Positions 11,930 through 23,600 of a DNA stretch of 64,000 nt are shown here, piece by piece (the first letter of the stretch is position 1; each line of letters opens with the position of its first letter). A program made the translations under genes and the position numbers. The stretch comes from Physcia stellaris (lineage: Eukaryota > Ascomycota > Lecanoromycetes > Caliciales > Physciaceae): positions 83,262-147,261 of the forward strand of contig JABSSW010000077.1 of assembly GCA_018902385.1 (NCBI GenBank), given 5' to 3'. The notes under the pieces are model-generated. The model was not told where the DNA came from. It ran no database searches and saw nothing but the letters and a program-made list of their open reading frames with translations.

Positions 11930-12803
11930 TTGGAGGGTTCTTTGGGAGGGATTTGTGTTCTTTAGCGTTGGCGTTTGGGGTGGGATGGCGGTGAGATGGA
12001 TATGTGCAATCGTTGGATGAGTTTAGAGTAGATACCCTTATGAAATATATTCCCTCCTTTGGAAACGTTTTAATCCTCACCAACTGTTGGCTTCACAGTA
12101 TGTATCAAGTGGTGCTATCACATTCCTTTCCATCCGACCAACCGCGACTCGGGATCTGGTTTGTGAGATTGGAAATCTCGCCTACCCTACTTCCATACTC
12201 GGGCATTTACTTTGTCGACGGGAGAGAGAGTAAAGTACAGTAGTCACCCTCTCTCTGCCTGGAGCCAACCTCAAGCCAGAATTCTAGTCCGCCATCCCTT
12301 CCCCCCCCATAAAAGTTCTCACCTAACTCACCTCCCACGTATAATACGCAACAAACCATATCCCCTTCCCTTCCCTTCCCCTCCCATCCCCAATCCCACT
12401 CCACTCCACCCTCTCTAAGCCAGACCGTCGGGATTCCCGCGCTCGGATCCCAGCCCGTGAGAAGTGGAAATCTCAACTATTATCCAAGCTCATTGCGGGT
12501 TTTTGAAGGAGGTTGGTTGAAGTAAGTGGGGGTAATTGGAGGAGGAGAATGCTTAGGTAGTTTCTCGGTGACTTGCTATGCGATTGTGGGTTTCGAACCC
12601 GTTCGTGGATTTGAATTGTATGGTAGTTGTTGAAATTGAGCAGGAGTCCAATTGAGGAGTTACTTAAAACTGTAACGTATGGCCTGGCCCTGGCGCGTCG
12701 CCCGCTTTTCGAGTTATGTTCGGGGGCTGTCTATCACATCTTCTGAACATCTGTGCCATTGTCCATCTGAATCGCAACCCTACAATCCTTCCAGAGCGTC
12801 AAC
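11930..12803. other. Intergenic spacer
   Basis: This region contains the protease 3' end, short C and CCCTT runs at about 12300-12410, and no recognisable gene. Confidence 0.4.
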
Positions 12804-13658
12804 ATGGTCCAGACCCGAGCCCGCGATCATGAAGATATCCAAGCCTGCGGAAAAGAGCAAGGCCAAATCTCTCCCCTCCACAAAAGCTAACAGCGACACC
12901 GCGAGTCCCAAAAGCGCGGACATACCGACAACGAGCCCGACGCTATCCCCAGCGCCCAAGAAAGCAAAACCCTCCCACAATGCCCCCACCACCAAATCCA
13001 AACCCCTCGCCAACGCCAACGCCTCCACCTCAAAGCTCTCCAATATGATAGAAAAACACGGCGCCCTCCCGCTCTCAGACCTCCGCCTCCCAAACACCAT
13101 CCACCCTCCTCGCGCTCGTCTTCCACGCCATGCTGACTTCGGCGCGCATCTCGCACGAGGCGTGGCGTGTCTGATTGAGCCCGGGTAGACGCTGAGGAAG
13201 AGCTCGTGGGAGGAGAGGACTAGGGGCGGGTATACGCGGCGTAGAGAGAAGACGGCGAGGGCGCTGGGGGAGGGGGGGTGTTTGGTACGTTTCGTTTGTT
13301 TCCCTTTGTCTATGCGTTTGGACGTGGGTGTGGGGATGGGGGGGTTGCTATCGAAGGGGTGTGACTGATAGGCTCTTCTAGATGGCGATCTCAACAACAT
13401 CGTTGAACGCGCGGAGTCCTCTCTATCAAAGATCAGGGATATGATCAAGGGCATCAAAGAGATTGGGAATGGCGGCGCTGATATCTTTTTCGATACCGCG
13501 CGCCGTTTGTGGATCTGAGGAGTCTCAAGACTGCGGAGCTGTGTGGGCTCGGTGATCGGTTGTGGGAGGGTGTTGTTAAAGATGCGACCCAGATGTGTAA
13601 ATTGGCGTCGGCGTTGACGAAGATTCGGTTGGAGAAGAGGGAGAAGGAGTTTCGGTGA
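12804..13658 (+). pseudogene. Broken copy of a conserved fungal gene of unknown function
   Basis: Coherent protein pieces occur in different frames: SKLSNMIEKHGALPLSDL (about 13035-13090), TLLALVFHAMLTSARISHEAW (about 13100-13165), SSWEERT and GGYTRRREKTA (about 13200-13255), then, after an intron-like GTACGT...CTAG stretch (about 13288-13380), DGDLNNIVERAESSLSKIR (13381 on) and finally PFVDLRSLKTAELCGLGDRLW to the terminal KEFR stop at 13658. Moving between pieces requires at least three frame changes, and there is an in-frame TAG near 13187. The pieces keep the order of one ancestral protein of about 250-270 aa. GC content is still high, so the damage is indels rather than AT-directed mutation. 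The family is a conserved Pezizomycotina protein whose function I do not know. Confidence 0.7.
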
Positions 13659-13792
13659 AGATGGGTTGAGTGAGGTCCACCTTGAGAGTGGGATCCAAAC
13701 CTCTTCTCTACCCATCTGCAGATCCCATTCAAATGGAGGGATCAAGGAGCCGTGGATTTCGAAGCTACGGTCAATGATGAAGAGATTACTGT

Positions 13793-14625
13793 CTATGGCT
13801 GTATCTGTGCCAGGTTCGCAAGCTCCTGGTACTCAACATCCACGTCCAAAGCGCTCGGACAACTCGCCGCCTGGCGCCCGATCTTGACGCTGACCTTTTC
13901 GTCTACTAGGCCGTGGCCGATGAAGATGGGTGTTCTGAGACGGACTGGGAACTGAGTAGTTAGAGGAAGATCCAAGTCTTGGCAAAGGTAGTTCAGAGCT
14001 TGTCTCGTTGGCGATTCCGATGGCTTGTCTGCAAATATCTTAGTTGAGCACTTAGGGGTCTCCTTTTGCTGAACTGACTCCACTCACCTTCAGCGTCGCT
14101 ACTGCGAGCAAACACATCATCTTGCGTCGCCATGCCACCGTCCCTCTCCTTCACCTCTCGCCATCTCCTCAATCTGTCTCCCCAATGGCAGACACCCGCG
14201 CATCCCAAGAACTGCTCTTATGGGCTCCCCACTCCAAGTCAAGCACCACCAGCGCAGCAGCACATCCCTGGCTTAGGCCTTCAAGCAACACGTTCTCCGC
14301 TCCCACTTCTTCGAATGCCTCCGAAATCAGCCCATGGTTATAGGCACTTGTCTCCTGCATTCCCTTAATCTATAAGTCCTCCCTCCGCATCGCCATTAGT
14401 GGGGTCTCCAGTATCCAGTTGTCGAACCACCGACTTATTGACGTGCATTTGAAATGAGGGGCGTGTCGCCTGGAGGCGGTGGGGAGTGTAGATCTTGCAG
14501 CGGGGAAAGTGTGCGAAGGGTTGGATGTGAGGGGACGGGGCGAACGAAGATCACGAGGCCGAGATCCTGCGCGTTTGAATCACGGCGGTGGAGGATGATG
14601 ATGGTATGGATCTGGGGTTATCGTC
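13793..14625 (-). pseudogene. Decayed acyl-protein thioesterase-like carboxylesterase
   Basis: Read leftwards, the family order is preserved in several frames: HTIIILHRRDSNAQDLG (N-terminal strand, about 14610-14560), RWFDNWILETP (about 14430), a stop codon where the family has a Gln (REDL-stop-I), LEGLSQGCAAALVVL with the nucleophile Ser (about 14280), and TPIFIGHGLVDEKVSVKIG with the catalytic Asp (about 13910). The expected catalytic His in the final LGHW-like motif reads LAQI here. The family hydrolyses acyl thioesters or carboxylesters in the cytosol. At least one stop and two frame changes make it inactive. It lies tail to tail with the pseudogene at 12804-13658. Confidence 0.72.
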
Positions 14626-14752
14626 TGAGGTGCCTCTCGCGGCGTAGAATTGAGAATAGCTGGCAGGCCATTGGATACCTCAGTATTCAGATGTATTCTG
14701 TAACGTGTCTCATCGTTCCGCAATACGACAGGTGTAAATGGATTTTGTAATA

Positions 14753-14792
14753 GAGAGGTTTAGCAGTCGATTCTCGCGTGTTTTACTCGCAA
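14753..14792 (+). repeat. Left terminal inverted repeat of MITE-like element
   Basis: Forty bases that match the right end in reverse complement except for a few positions at 14768-14772. Confidence 0.8.
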
Positions 14793-15653
14793 ATTTTCAC
14801 CCACCATTCCATCTAGGAAGTGCTGAGCCACAGATTAAAAATCAAGCGAGAACTTGCGAGTAAAAAAAAAAGAGCAATTTACTGAAATGTCACTACCGAC
14901 CTCGGACGTTAGTAATTTACTGAACTGTCACGCGGCCCGTACGAGACTTATCTAAGCGGAAGATGACGAGTGATCTAGCTTTGTATGTGTGCGTCATCAA
15001 TTTCGAGGTCCCCTTCTAGTACCCCCCAACTATTCTTTCCCTTGCCAGTCTCATCATCACAGTGATCATAACACTGTATTTTCGCTCGAGTCGAAATCAA
15101 CATCTCATCACATTCTTTGCTGTGCGCAACAACGACGACGATTCATCGATCAAAGATATTTAATTATATTAGCTACTATCGCCAAAATTTGAATCACTCA
15201 GTCCGTTGCAATGTCTCGTCATCGACGATTGATCGAAGAATCAATGACGTAAATGCGATCTCTACAAAGATTGAATTGTGCAATGTCGTAGAGCACGATT
15301 ACTGTTTCGCGTGTATGTTAGTACTGTTGACGACTAACCTGACGTGATGATCATGATGTTGATTCTGAAAACAATGATGATGAGAAAATAAAAAGATACT
15401 CAACATTTGATGACGCATCCATACAAAGCTTGATCACTCGTCATTCTCGCTTAAACAAGTCTCGTACGAGAGACTTGTCATTTCAGTAAATACTAGTCTC
15501 GAGAGTGACATTTCAGTAAATTGCTTTAAAAAAATCTCAGCGAGATTTTTTCAACTCGCAAGTTGTACTTTCTGTTTGAGTTTAAACAGAATCATTAATA
15601 GTTTAGCGTGTCGTTTCGTTTTATGCTACATTGAAGTTGCGCCTCTTTTGACG

Positions 15654-15693
15654 TTGCGAGTAAAACACGCGAGTAAAAACTGCTAAACCTCTC
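15654..15693 (-). repeat. Right terminal inverted repeat of MITE-like element
   Basis: Reverse-complement partner of 14753-14792, ending directly at the TA target dinucleotide. Confidence 0.8.
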
Positions 15694-16407
15694 TAATGGC
15701 GGGGATGGATTTTGCCATGGGATGTTTCCAAGCCGTCATGTTCTAGATCGGACGGATCTTCCATCTCTCGGCTCCTTCCCGCTGGCTCGTGCTCTGCACT
15801 GCCACCATGACGTTGATCATGTGGCGCATCAAGATTTTTCTTCAGGCTTGGCATCAATCTTGATTCCTTGCGTTGAAGCCGACGTTTGTACTCAGGAGTT
15901 GAGACTATGATGCTCGGTTGGCAAGTGTTGTATGTCAGGTACAGCGCATGATCTCAATCGCTGGATGGTTTGTTGTCATCAGATCGTGGCTCGCATAAAC
16001 CATTCTGTGTTGCTCATATCCGAGATTGTGGATGGTCCTTGGAGATGCTCTCAATGATGTAAACCTGCTTCCAACCCGAAATTACCGTTCGACCCTGAAG
16101 AAGCAGCCAAATCCAAGTGATTGGATCCGGTAACGATGACGTCGCGTGGCTGCCCACTTGGCCATTTGCCAATTTGGCCAACCGGATCGGGCGGAAAGCA
16201 AGGAAGTGGAAGTGAAGCAATCTGAAGAGTCCATCGCAAGTGCCCGTCCACGTAATTCTTCATAACTTCACCTGCTTCCCTTCCCTCCTCCCTCCCTCTG
16301 ATAACCTTCGACCTTCATCCATCCGAATCCTCGGAATACCCTCCCTTCGTCTCCCCTACGTCCGTCTACCAACCATCCAGGTTGGTAGCTGCCCTTGACA
16401 ACTCATC
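15694..16407. other. Intergenic spacer and promoter of the MARVEL gene
   Basis: No gene is recognised. A pyrimidine-rich tract (CCTTCCCTCCTCCCTCCCTC type) at about 16275-16300 precedes the start of the MARVEL gene and resembles fungal promoter sequence. Confidence 0.45.
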
Positions 16408-17448
16408 ATGCCGTCAAAAGGGGGCCTCGCTTTACGAGGCGGTGACTCTGCCATACGCTCTCTCGAATTTCTCTGCTCTGCCTTGATCCTCGGCATCTTC
16501 TCCTACTTCCTGGCTTGTACGTACCCAAATACCATCTCCTTGGCAAGAAGCTAACATCAGGCAGACCTTACACACCATCACCAGCATATCCCAACATGGA
16601 TGAAGGCGGTCGAGGGCATGGCTGGTGCTGCTGTCATTTACACCGCCTTTGCCACGCTTCTGACCTGTTTTCTCGGCGGCCTCACTTTCTTTGCCCTCCT
16701 TGCCATCCTTCTCGATCTTCTCTTCTGTGCAGCTATGGTCGCTATAGCTATCTTGACAAGAGCTGGTCGTCACACCTCTGGGTCCTACTCTCCTCTCGGC
16801 AACCGTAAAGTGCGGGATGCCAAGTTTCAGACGGCTGTGTTTGCTGTTTCTATCGTCGCTGCGTAAGTCTTTTCTTCCATAGACCACTACCCTCGATCTT
16901 GCTAACCATCTATTAGCTTCCTCTTCCTCATCACCGCCGTCATGGCTGTCCTCCTTATGCGCCACCACAAGAAAGAAAAGAAGTTCGGCCCCGGGCCCTC
17001 AAACAACTACACTTCCGGCAAAGGCAAAACCCCCTTTTGGAAACGCAACCGCAAATCCAACCGCGATGCCGAAGAGCTTGGTACCCTAGGCGCAGGCAGT
17101 GCAGTCATCGCCGAAGAGAAACACAAGAAGAACAAGCGCGTCAGCGATATCCGCCCCTCTCATGAGACCGGCATGACTGGCTCCACGGCCGCTGCCCCTG
17201 ACGCGTACGGCGGAGCGGCGAACAAGTATGCTGAACCAGCGATGCCGACACACCATAATCAAACCACGGGCTATGCGCATACACCGTATGCGCAACAGCA
17301 AACTGGCACTGCGGTTACGGCACCTGATGCTACGTACGGTGGTGGGTATGGACATGGACATCAGCATACGGCGGCCACTACCGTGGTCCATGATGCTAAT
17401 CCCTACGCCGACGTGCATAACAATGGCAATATCCACAGAGAGTATTAG
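16408..17448 (+). CDS. MARVEL-domain membrane protein
   Basis: Three exons, 16408-16516, 16565-16862 and 16917-17448 (introns 48 and 54 bp), give 312 aa. Four membrane segments are visible: about residues 18-37, 55-80, 82-102 and 127-150, matching the four-helix MARVEL/Nce102-like topology. The long cytosolic tail is basic after the last helix (RHHKKEKK), then rich in His, Gly, Tyr and Thr. Fungal MARVEL proteins organise plasma-membrane domains such as eisosomes. The specific role of this one is not determined by the sequence. Confidence 0.85.
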
Positions 17449-19104
17449 GTCAGTGGTGACTATTATCGCTCAATCCAGCGCTTCAAGGATTTCGAGGACT
17501 CTTTGCTCACCTGCGGTGTCTTTTTACTACTTAATACTACAAGGCGAAGACTGACCCAGCTTTCCATTTTTCGGAGGTAGTAATGGTCACCAAAATTTTT
17601 TCAACGATGCGGATGTTCTAGCGACGGAGCAACGTGGGTGCTCTGGGATTTGTACATATGCGGACAGTGATGAGGTTATGATAGCTTAAATACCCTTAGT
17701 GCGTAATTATCAGCTAGGCTAATTTGATCCATAAAATACTCTAAGAATTCTTCAGAGTTGATGATGCATCGAATGTCCTTTGCCTGTGTCAATTCGATGT
17801 AATTGATGGAGTTTTGTTATCAGTTTCTGACCATTCGTGGGCTATTCGTAAGGGAGTGAAGTGGGTACTTTATCAATGCCCCGGAGAATCCGATCTCGTC
17901 TATTCAGAGTCGAAAGACGAGAGAAGACAATCTGGAGACTGACTGGAACCTCTATGATTAACTATCTATCCTGTTCTATTCTTTCCTTCAGCCCTCCGGT
18001 TAATATAGTCTATGTATGTCAAGTATCGAAATCCCTTCCCACCCTCTCTTCAACCTCATTATCTCCCAAATCCCATTTCCCGCAAATCAGCTCTCATCGT
18101 TATTCTTTCTTTCTTTTTCTCTTCATCTCTCTCAAGGTAGAGATACTATCGAGGAAATAACAAGTAAGCGAAAAAGCGTGAGTTGCTCGGAAAAAGAAAT
18201 AAGTGAATTCGAAATATTTCGTGTGGAGAACTCTGTCGTTGCATCGAATTTTTTGGAGGGGCGCGAAAAGGGGCGGAGAGTGGGGGGAGAAGAAAAATGA
18301 GTAAGGGCTGGGAAGAACATCAAAAAGGACGGGAGGAAGAGAAAGAACGAGGAAATTACCAAGGGCTGTGAGTGGATGATATATCGATGAAATAAACGTC
18401 ATCTTTATTTTCATTTCATTCTTTTGATGGAAATGCACTCTTCTTCACAGTTGGTAGATGATGTTGCTTCATTCGATTCGATTCGATTGGTTTTCTTTTT
18501 CGGCTTTTTGGAGGTTGAGATTGTGCTTGAGGACTGGGAGTTCAGATAGGCGTGAGAGGAAGGGAGGAATGGAAGAGAAGAAAGAGAGGATGATAGAGAA
18601 GAGGATGATGAGAGAAAGATACAAACAAACAAGATCTGGGAAGGGAAACGGGGAAAAACAAGGGAGAAGGAATAGGCGCGGATACTTTCGCTTGGATTGC
18701 AAGAGGTTACGATCTTCTGAGCAGAAAAAAAGCAAAAGAAGAAAAGAGAGAAAAAAAAAAAAAGGTAAAGTCCGAGATCAGTGTTGCAAGGCTGATTGAA
18801 ACGAAGTGCGACTTGGGGTGGGGAAGGAGGGGATGAGGGGATGAGGGGAAGGCGTTAGGATGAAGCCGTGAAGGAGGAATGCGATTCGTGGACCTAAATA
18901 GCCTGCCTATCGGGATTGCCACCCGGAAGGGGAGGGGGACGGGTCCCTGGAGACAGAATAAGTCAGGGAACAAAGTTAGCTGGATACAGCTTCCATCAAT
19001 CGTATCGCCTCATCCCCTCCAAAGAATATTACGATTACCATCCAAAAAACCCCTCTCCCTCCATCAACCACCCAGAAAATTACCCTCTATCCAACCCCCA
19101 CCAC
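17449..19104. other. Gene-poor spacer with purine-rich low-complexity tracts
   Basis: The 1.66 kb contain no credible gene. From about 18290 to 18860 the plus strand is almost all A and G (GGAAGAGAAAGAACGAGG-like), with a short ATTCG repeat at about 18473-18489. Several long open frames here are by-products of that composition. Confidence 0.5.
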
Positions 19105-20635
19105 TCACCGCGGCGCCAACCCCCTCCCCCCCAAAAACTCATTAATAACCCTATAAGCCCCAGTCTGGTTATAGTGGAAATTCAAACCATGGCCGGTATT
19201 GGGCTGGATATAAGCTGTAAAATTGCCCGCGCCGACGTTGGGGAAATTGGCCGCGACGGCGGCGGGGATGGAAGGCAGGGTCGGGATGCCGGTTGCGAGG
19301 CAGTCGCCGCCGCAGTAGGGGAGGTCGTTTGCTAGATGGGGGGGGATGTCAGCTTGTGTCGTTCGATGAAATGAATATTGGGGCTGAGAGGGAAAATACT
19401 CACACCCCGTAAGAACAAGCACGGGCCCAGCGAACCGATTCACCATCGGCACACTCCCCAACGTAAGCAACTCCCCCACCGCAACAGGCTGCTTCCTCAT
19501 CTCCCCCGCCAACGCCAGCTGCGCGTCGAAGAACCCCGGCAGGAAAAACAGATACTGGTTGCTATCCGCGTTCGCGTTCGCGAGGTACCCGTCCGCGTAC
19601 TCCACCCTCTGCCGCGTCTGCAGGCCCGCTACGTAGTCCGTGAGGCCGTAGGATGCGATGATGCTCATGGCTGCGGGGACGTGGTGGAGGTGTTTAGGGC
19701 CGAGGCGATGGAGTTGAGGATCGTGTCGCCGATGGCGAAGGAGGCGTTGCCGAAGCGGAAGGGCTGGTTCAGGCGCGCGAGGAGGAAGTTGCCGCCGGCT
19801 TGGAAGAAGGGCGTGAAGGATGAGTTCATGGAGAAGCCGGTTAGGACGATGCCGTCTGAGATGTCGGGGTACATGTTTACGAGGGAGTAGGTTTGGGCGG
19901 AGCCGAAGGAGTGGCTGGGTTTGGGGGGTTGGTTAGCTTGCTTTGAGTTGTGGGAGAGCGGGTGGGAGGGTTTGGTGGTTGATTATCGATGGAATTGATT
20001 GTTGCTGATTGGATAGGTGACTCACCCGACATGTGTGATGGTTTTGAAAGCCTTGGGAACGCCTGGGAAGGTGCCGTTGCGGAACATCATCGTGATCTCG
20101 GCCAAGGCGGCGACTTCGAGATAAGATTGTATCTCATTCAGGGGCTCGCCATGGGAAGAATTGCCAATGCCGAGGCGGTCGTAGGATAGAGTGCAGTATT
20201 TGTACTGGTCGGTAGCAACATCCACATAGCTGTAATTGAAGTTGTTATAAGGGTTGTCCCAATAGCTTTTGCACCAATTAGTACCGGTTTACAGCAACGC
20301 CAGCTGCCTTACGTTTTATCAAACCCAATCCCATGCGTCAAGATCTGTAGCGTAGGTGTCGAGACATTGTTTACGCTGGGGACGCAGAATTGCGTGCTGA
20401 TTTGATATTTGCCCGCTGTGTTCTTGTACCCGGTCAAGGCGAGATCAGTAAAGTTGCGCCCTTGCTGGGTGAGGTTCTGGATAAATGCCGTGGCGTCCGA
20501 GTTCGATTGGGGTATGGGGAGATCGAAGATTGCGGTCCGCGCCGAGATATCGACAGGAACAGAAATGTTCATACATTGCTTAGCCGCTGCTGAGCTGGCC
20601 AGCAGTAATAACGTCGAGATAGGGAGCGCGAGCAT
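19105..20635 (-). CDS. Secreted alpha/beta hydrolase, reading frame broken in exon 3
   Basis: Four exons fit: 20635-20313, 20265-20026, 19914-19404 and 19331-19105 (introns 47, 111 and 72 bp). A signal peptide (MLALPISTLLLLASSAAA) starts the protein. Splicing restores the nucleophile elbow GHSFGS at the exon 2/3 junction and LTGSNDLPYCGGDC at the exon 3/4 junction. The catalytic His is in NTGHGLNFHYN near the end. In exon 3 the first frame ends in TGA at 19665-19667, while the continuing protein (MSIIASYGLTDYVAGLQ) is in another frame; ATGA overlaps there. I found no GT-AG intron that could bridge it. Either the gene is a recent pseudogene or one base near the CCCC run at about 19675 is wrong. 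The family is a secreted fungal hydrolase of unknown substrate. Confidence 0.75.
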
Positions 20636-23600
20636 CTTGGGCACGGTAAAGATCTGAGGTAGAGTATTCCCGGCGAGAAAGAAGGTCCGAAGTCGTGGAC
20701 TCGCGGATCTGAGTGAACGAGGACATGGCGAGTTTATGCACCGGCTTCGGGAGCTGCTGGCGTAACGTCATGGAGGTTCTTTGGTGATTGGACTTTTGAA
20801 TTTTCGTCCTGGTTGGACATCGGGATCTCATAGGTTCCATGTCGAACATCTTCCCAATATTTGGTGCTAGAGATTAGGGGCGGGGAAGGTCGATCGCGTC
20901 TGGACCAAAATCGACAAGTTGGGGAAAGCGGACAATCGGTGATGCAGCGATTGGTGCAGTGAGAAAAGACTCGACAGGGGAAGCTTGGAGGAGACATGTT
21001 CCTGTCGAGCGCATGCCGTCTTTTCCACGGGCTATACCGGATATATCTTGTGTCTAGGCTTAGGGTGTCCCGTTGTGGAAAGCAGCTTGGGATCTAGCGT
21101 TGATGTGCATGATTCGCGCATGGTGATGTCACTCTCTCAGATAACTCGGAAGTGTCGGCTTGTCGCATGCCACGCTGGCACTGGCAAACATCTACACCTG
21201 ACTTAGAACGGACTGTACAAGTCCTTATTCTCTTCTGTGATACTCTCTGTCCAAGCGGATCTTTTTCATGAGCTGACACTTCCGCTGGGATGGTAACGAC
21301 AAGGATATCTGCCTTGCGCTATACTTTGCCTGGTCGTTCACTATTTTTCTTTGCACTTCCGCCGGATGCCTGCGGGACGTCAGTTTGGGATCGGGAGACG
21401 AGAGGTAGCGAAGCCTGTACCTTACATCACTTAGGAGTTGGAAATTCGAATACCTCCATTCTGATCCTCCCTCGCAAGCGCGTCAGCCAGAAGGAGCGAA
21501 TCAATGCCACGGTGGTGAATGTAGTCGATGCATGCACATTTGATAATTCTACTCAATGCAGTCGCGGATGAAGGCAGCGCACCGTATAACAGTCAGCGGC
21601 TCCTAAACCTCGTGGTTTTTTTCCCTGAACGTGCTAGAGTAAGGATGTACCCACAATGTCAAAAAGTTGAAAGGAGGACTGTTCCAGGAGTTTCTTGTGG
21701 CGAGAGCTGCATTACCCGTATTGTACTTTGGTCTCAATTCGACTGCATCGATCATGTAGTACGACCGTTCATTGTCTGCGCTCTGTATTTGGAGCACCAT
21801 ATCTGCATGATTGTTATGAATGGAGTGTGCGAGCTACCAAGACTTCTTCACACCGCTCGCGAATATTCTGGTTTTCTCTGAAGCTCGAGGGCACAGTCAA
21901 AGCTCGTTCGTTGTTCATTGCTCGTAATTCCAACCCTCGCGTCCTAGAAGACGTGCTGATATGGTTGCACATCTGCCAGAGCCTGGGTAACTGGCGACAA
22001 GATCTGAGAAACCACTTGGTCATTACGATGCTATAGGCGTGCATTCCTGTACTGCGTAAGCTCTTGCTTCTTTAGAGGACTAATAAGGCACTTTTCCCAA
22101 GAAAGGAGATGTTGAGAAAAAGATTTTAAGCGTGAAAGTCGGCGGAACGTGCGACCAATGTAACGATCAAGGACAGATACACTATTCCATGAGTACGCTA
22201 CTGTCAAACTCAAGAGAATTTGGTCGACGACGTCTGATTAGGTCGATATTTCTTTTTACTTCTTGAACCAGGGATGTAAGGGATGGCAGCTATGAGAGTT
22301 CCCTAAATTGTCAGATATTGTTGCCCTGAAATTATTGGTTAAGAGTAAAACTTGATTAAAACATCTGATCGTTAGAAAAACGAAAGTCCAGCGATAGACA
22401 TCGATTCAGCCTCGCCTTGGATAATCTTGGAATTTCGTAACTTTCCCCAGACAGCATTCGTTGCGAAAAATGACAAGTCCGATAAACTTGCCTGAGCCTT
22501 GGCGAGATGGTGGCTATGTTAGGCTACCTAAGATTAGAGTATAGACCACGCGTTGGCTCGATGCGTTGGAGCAAGCGCGAGCACATTAGAGATGTTCCCC
22601 CTGCTATCATGGTGTGTGGATTGCGTCAGCTTATCGGCGTTTGAGCTCATCGGCGTTTGAGCTTGGGGATGCCCATCGATCTAGGATGTGAAAGCCGAAA
22701 AGCATAAAGCACAGTGCTTGTCGACAGCGCTCCTGGATGTTATCTGCATAAGAGTGTCCCTGTCAAACTGAGATTCGTGCTCCGGGGCAGTGACAGATGA
22801 TGGAAATGCGAGCTGACCTCATTGAATCAGCTTATTTAGTGTGTATAAGAGACCTCATCTTCATAATTAATGAAACATTGGATTCATATTGATCAACAGC
22901 TGCAGAACCCGTGTCTATTAGCGGAAGAATCTTCTTGGACTCTGCGCTGTGCGTGGGAGGTATGGATGGTTGACTCCGCTGCTGGGGAGAGGTGAGCTTG
23001 GAGCTCAATTGTTCAGATATTGAAAGTTTTTGTAGGCTCGCGGAACTGGGTGCATATTTTAGATCTTGAAGACTCATGCATGGGAAACGGTTATCGTTTT
23101 TAGATGGGTTGAAATGCTCGATGTGTAACTACAGCCTGTAGTCACTTGAATGAATTGCGCATCTGGAATTATGCATTCTTGACTTGATCGCTTCAAGCAT
23201 TTGTGACTTTGTGATACCCTATCTCTTCGAGCCAATTCGAAAGGGCAGTGGATAATGACATCGAGGAAGGGCCTACAAGGCTTGTCAGAGTGGCTGGAGT
23301 GTTCGTTGGTACTGCTGCACATTCGAAGTTTTGTTCCCTGCTGGAGAAGTTGCCGTGGATGTAGTCTCGCCGCTGCTTCCTACGTAAGCTACTACTTGGC
23401 TCGGACTTTCCATTCGAAGCTATGATTATGTTGATGGGACAATATTGACCGCAACGTAGACAACATGTAAATTGGCACCAACGACGGGGAGAACCAAACT
23501 ACCGTTATCCTATTTGAATGGAAAAATATAATGTGTACGTAGAGCTCCATCGTGAGGAGAACAGAGATCCTGGTGTCTCGAAGATGTCAGGATCTGGACG

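Larger units (their letters stand above)
14753..15693. mobile_element. 941 bp inverted-repeat DNA transposon (MITE-like, TA target site)
   Basis: The ends are inverted repeats. A perfect 15 bp terminus GAGAGGTTTAGCAGT (14753-14767 versus 15679-15693) is followed by a perfect 20 bp block CTCGCGTGTTTTACTCGCAA (14773-14792 versus 15654-15673), both at the same distance from their end. TA flanks both sides (14751-14752, 15694-15695), consistent with a Tc1/mariner/pogo-type duplication. Further inside, TTTACTGAAATGTCAC-type words occur twice per arm in opposite orientation, giving arms of about 200-235 bp. The centre (14960-15455) has no transposase ORF, so the element would need a transposase from elsewhere. 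An AAT duplication with a one-base-longer terminus is an alternative reading. Confidence 0.8.

Noticed and set aside
12780-13745. A 321-codon minus-strand ORF
   Set aside because: It is antisense to the pieces of the plus-strand pseudogene, and its translation is Pro/Arg/Ser-rich without family features.
18290-18860. Several 70-110 codon ORFs on both strands
   Set aside because: They follow from purine-rich low complexity and have no domains, introns or start context.
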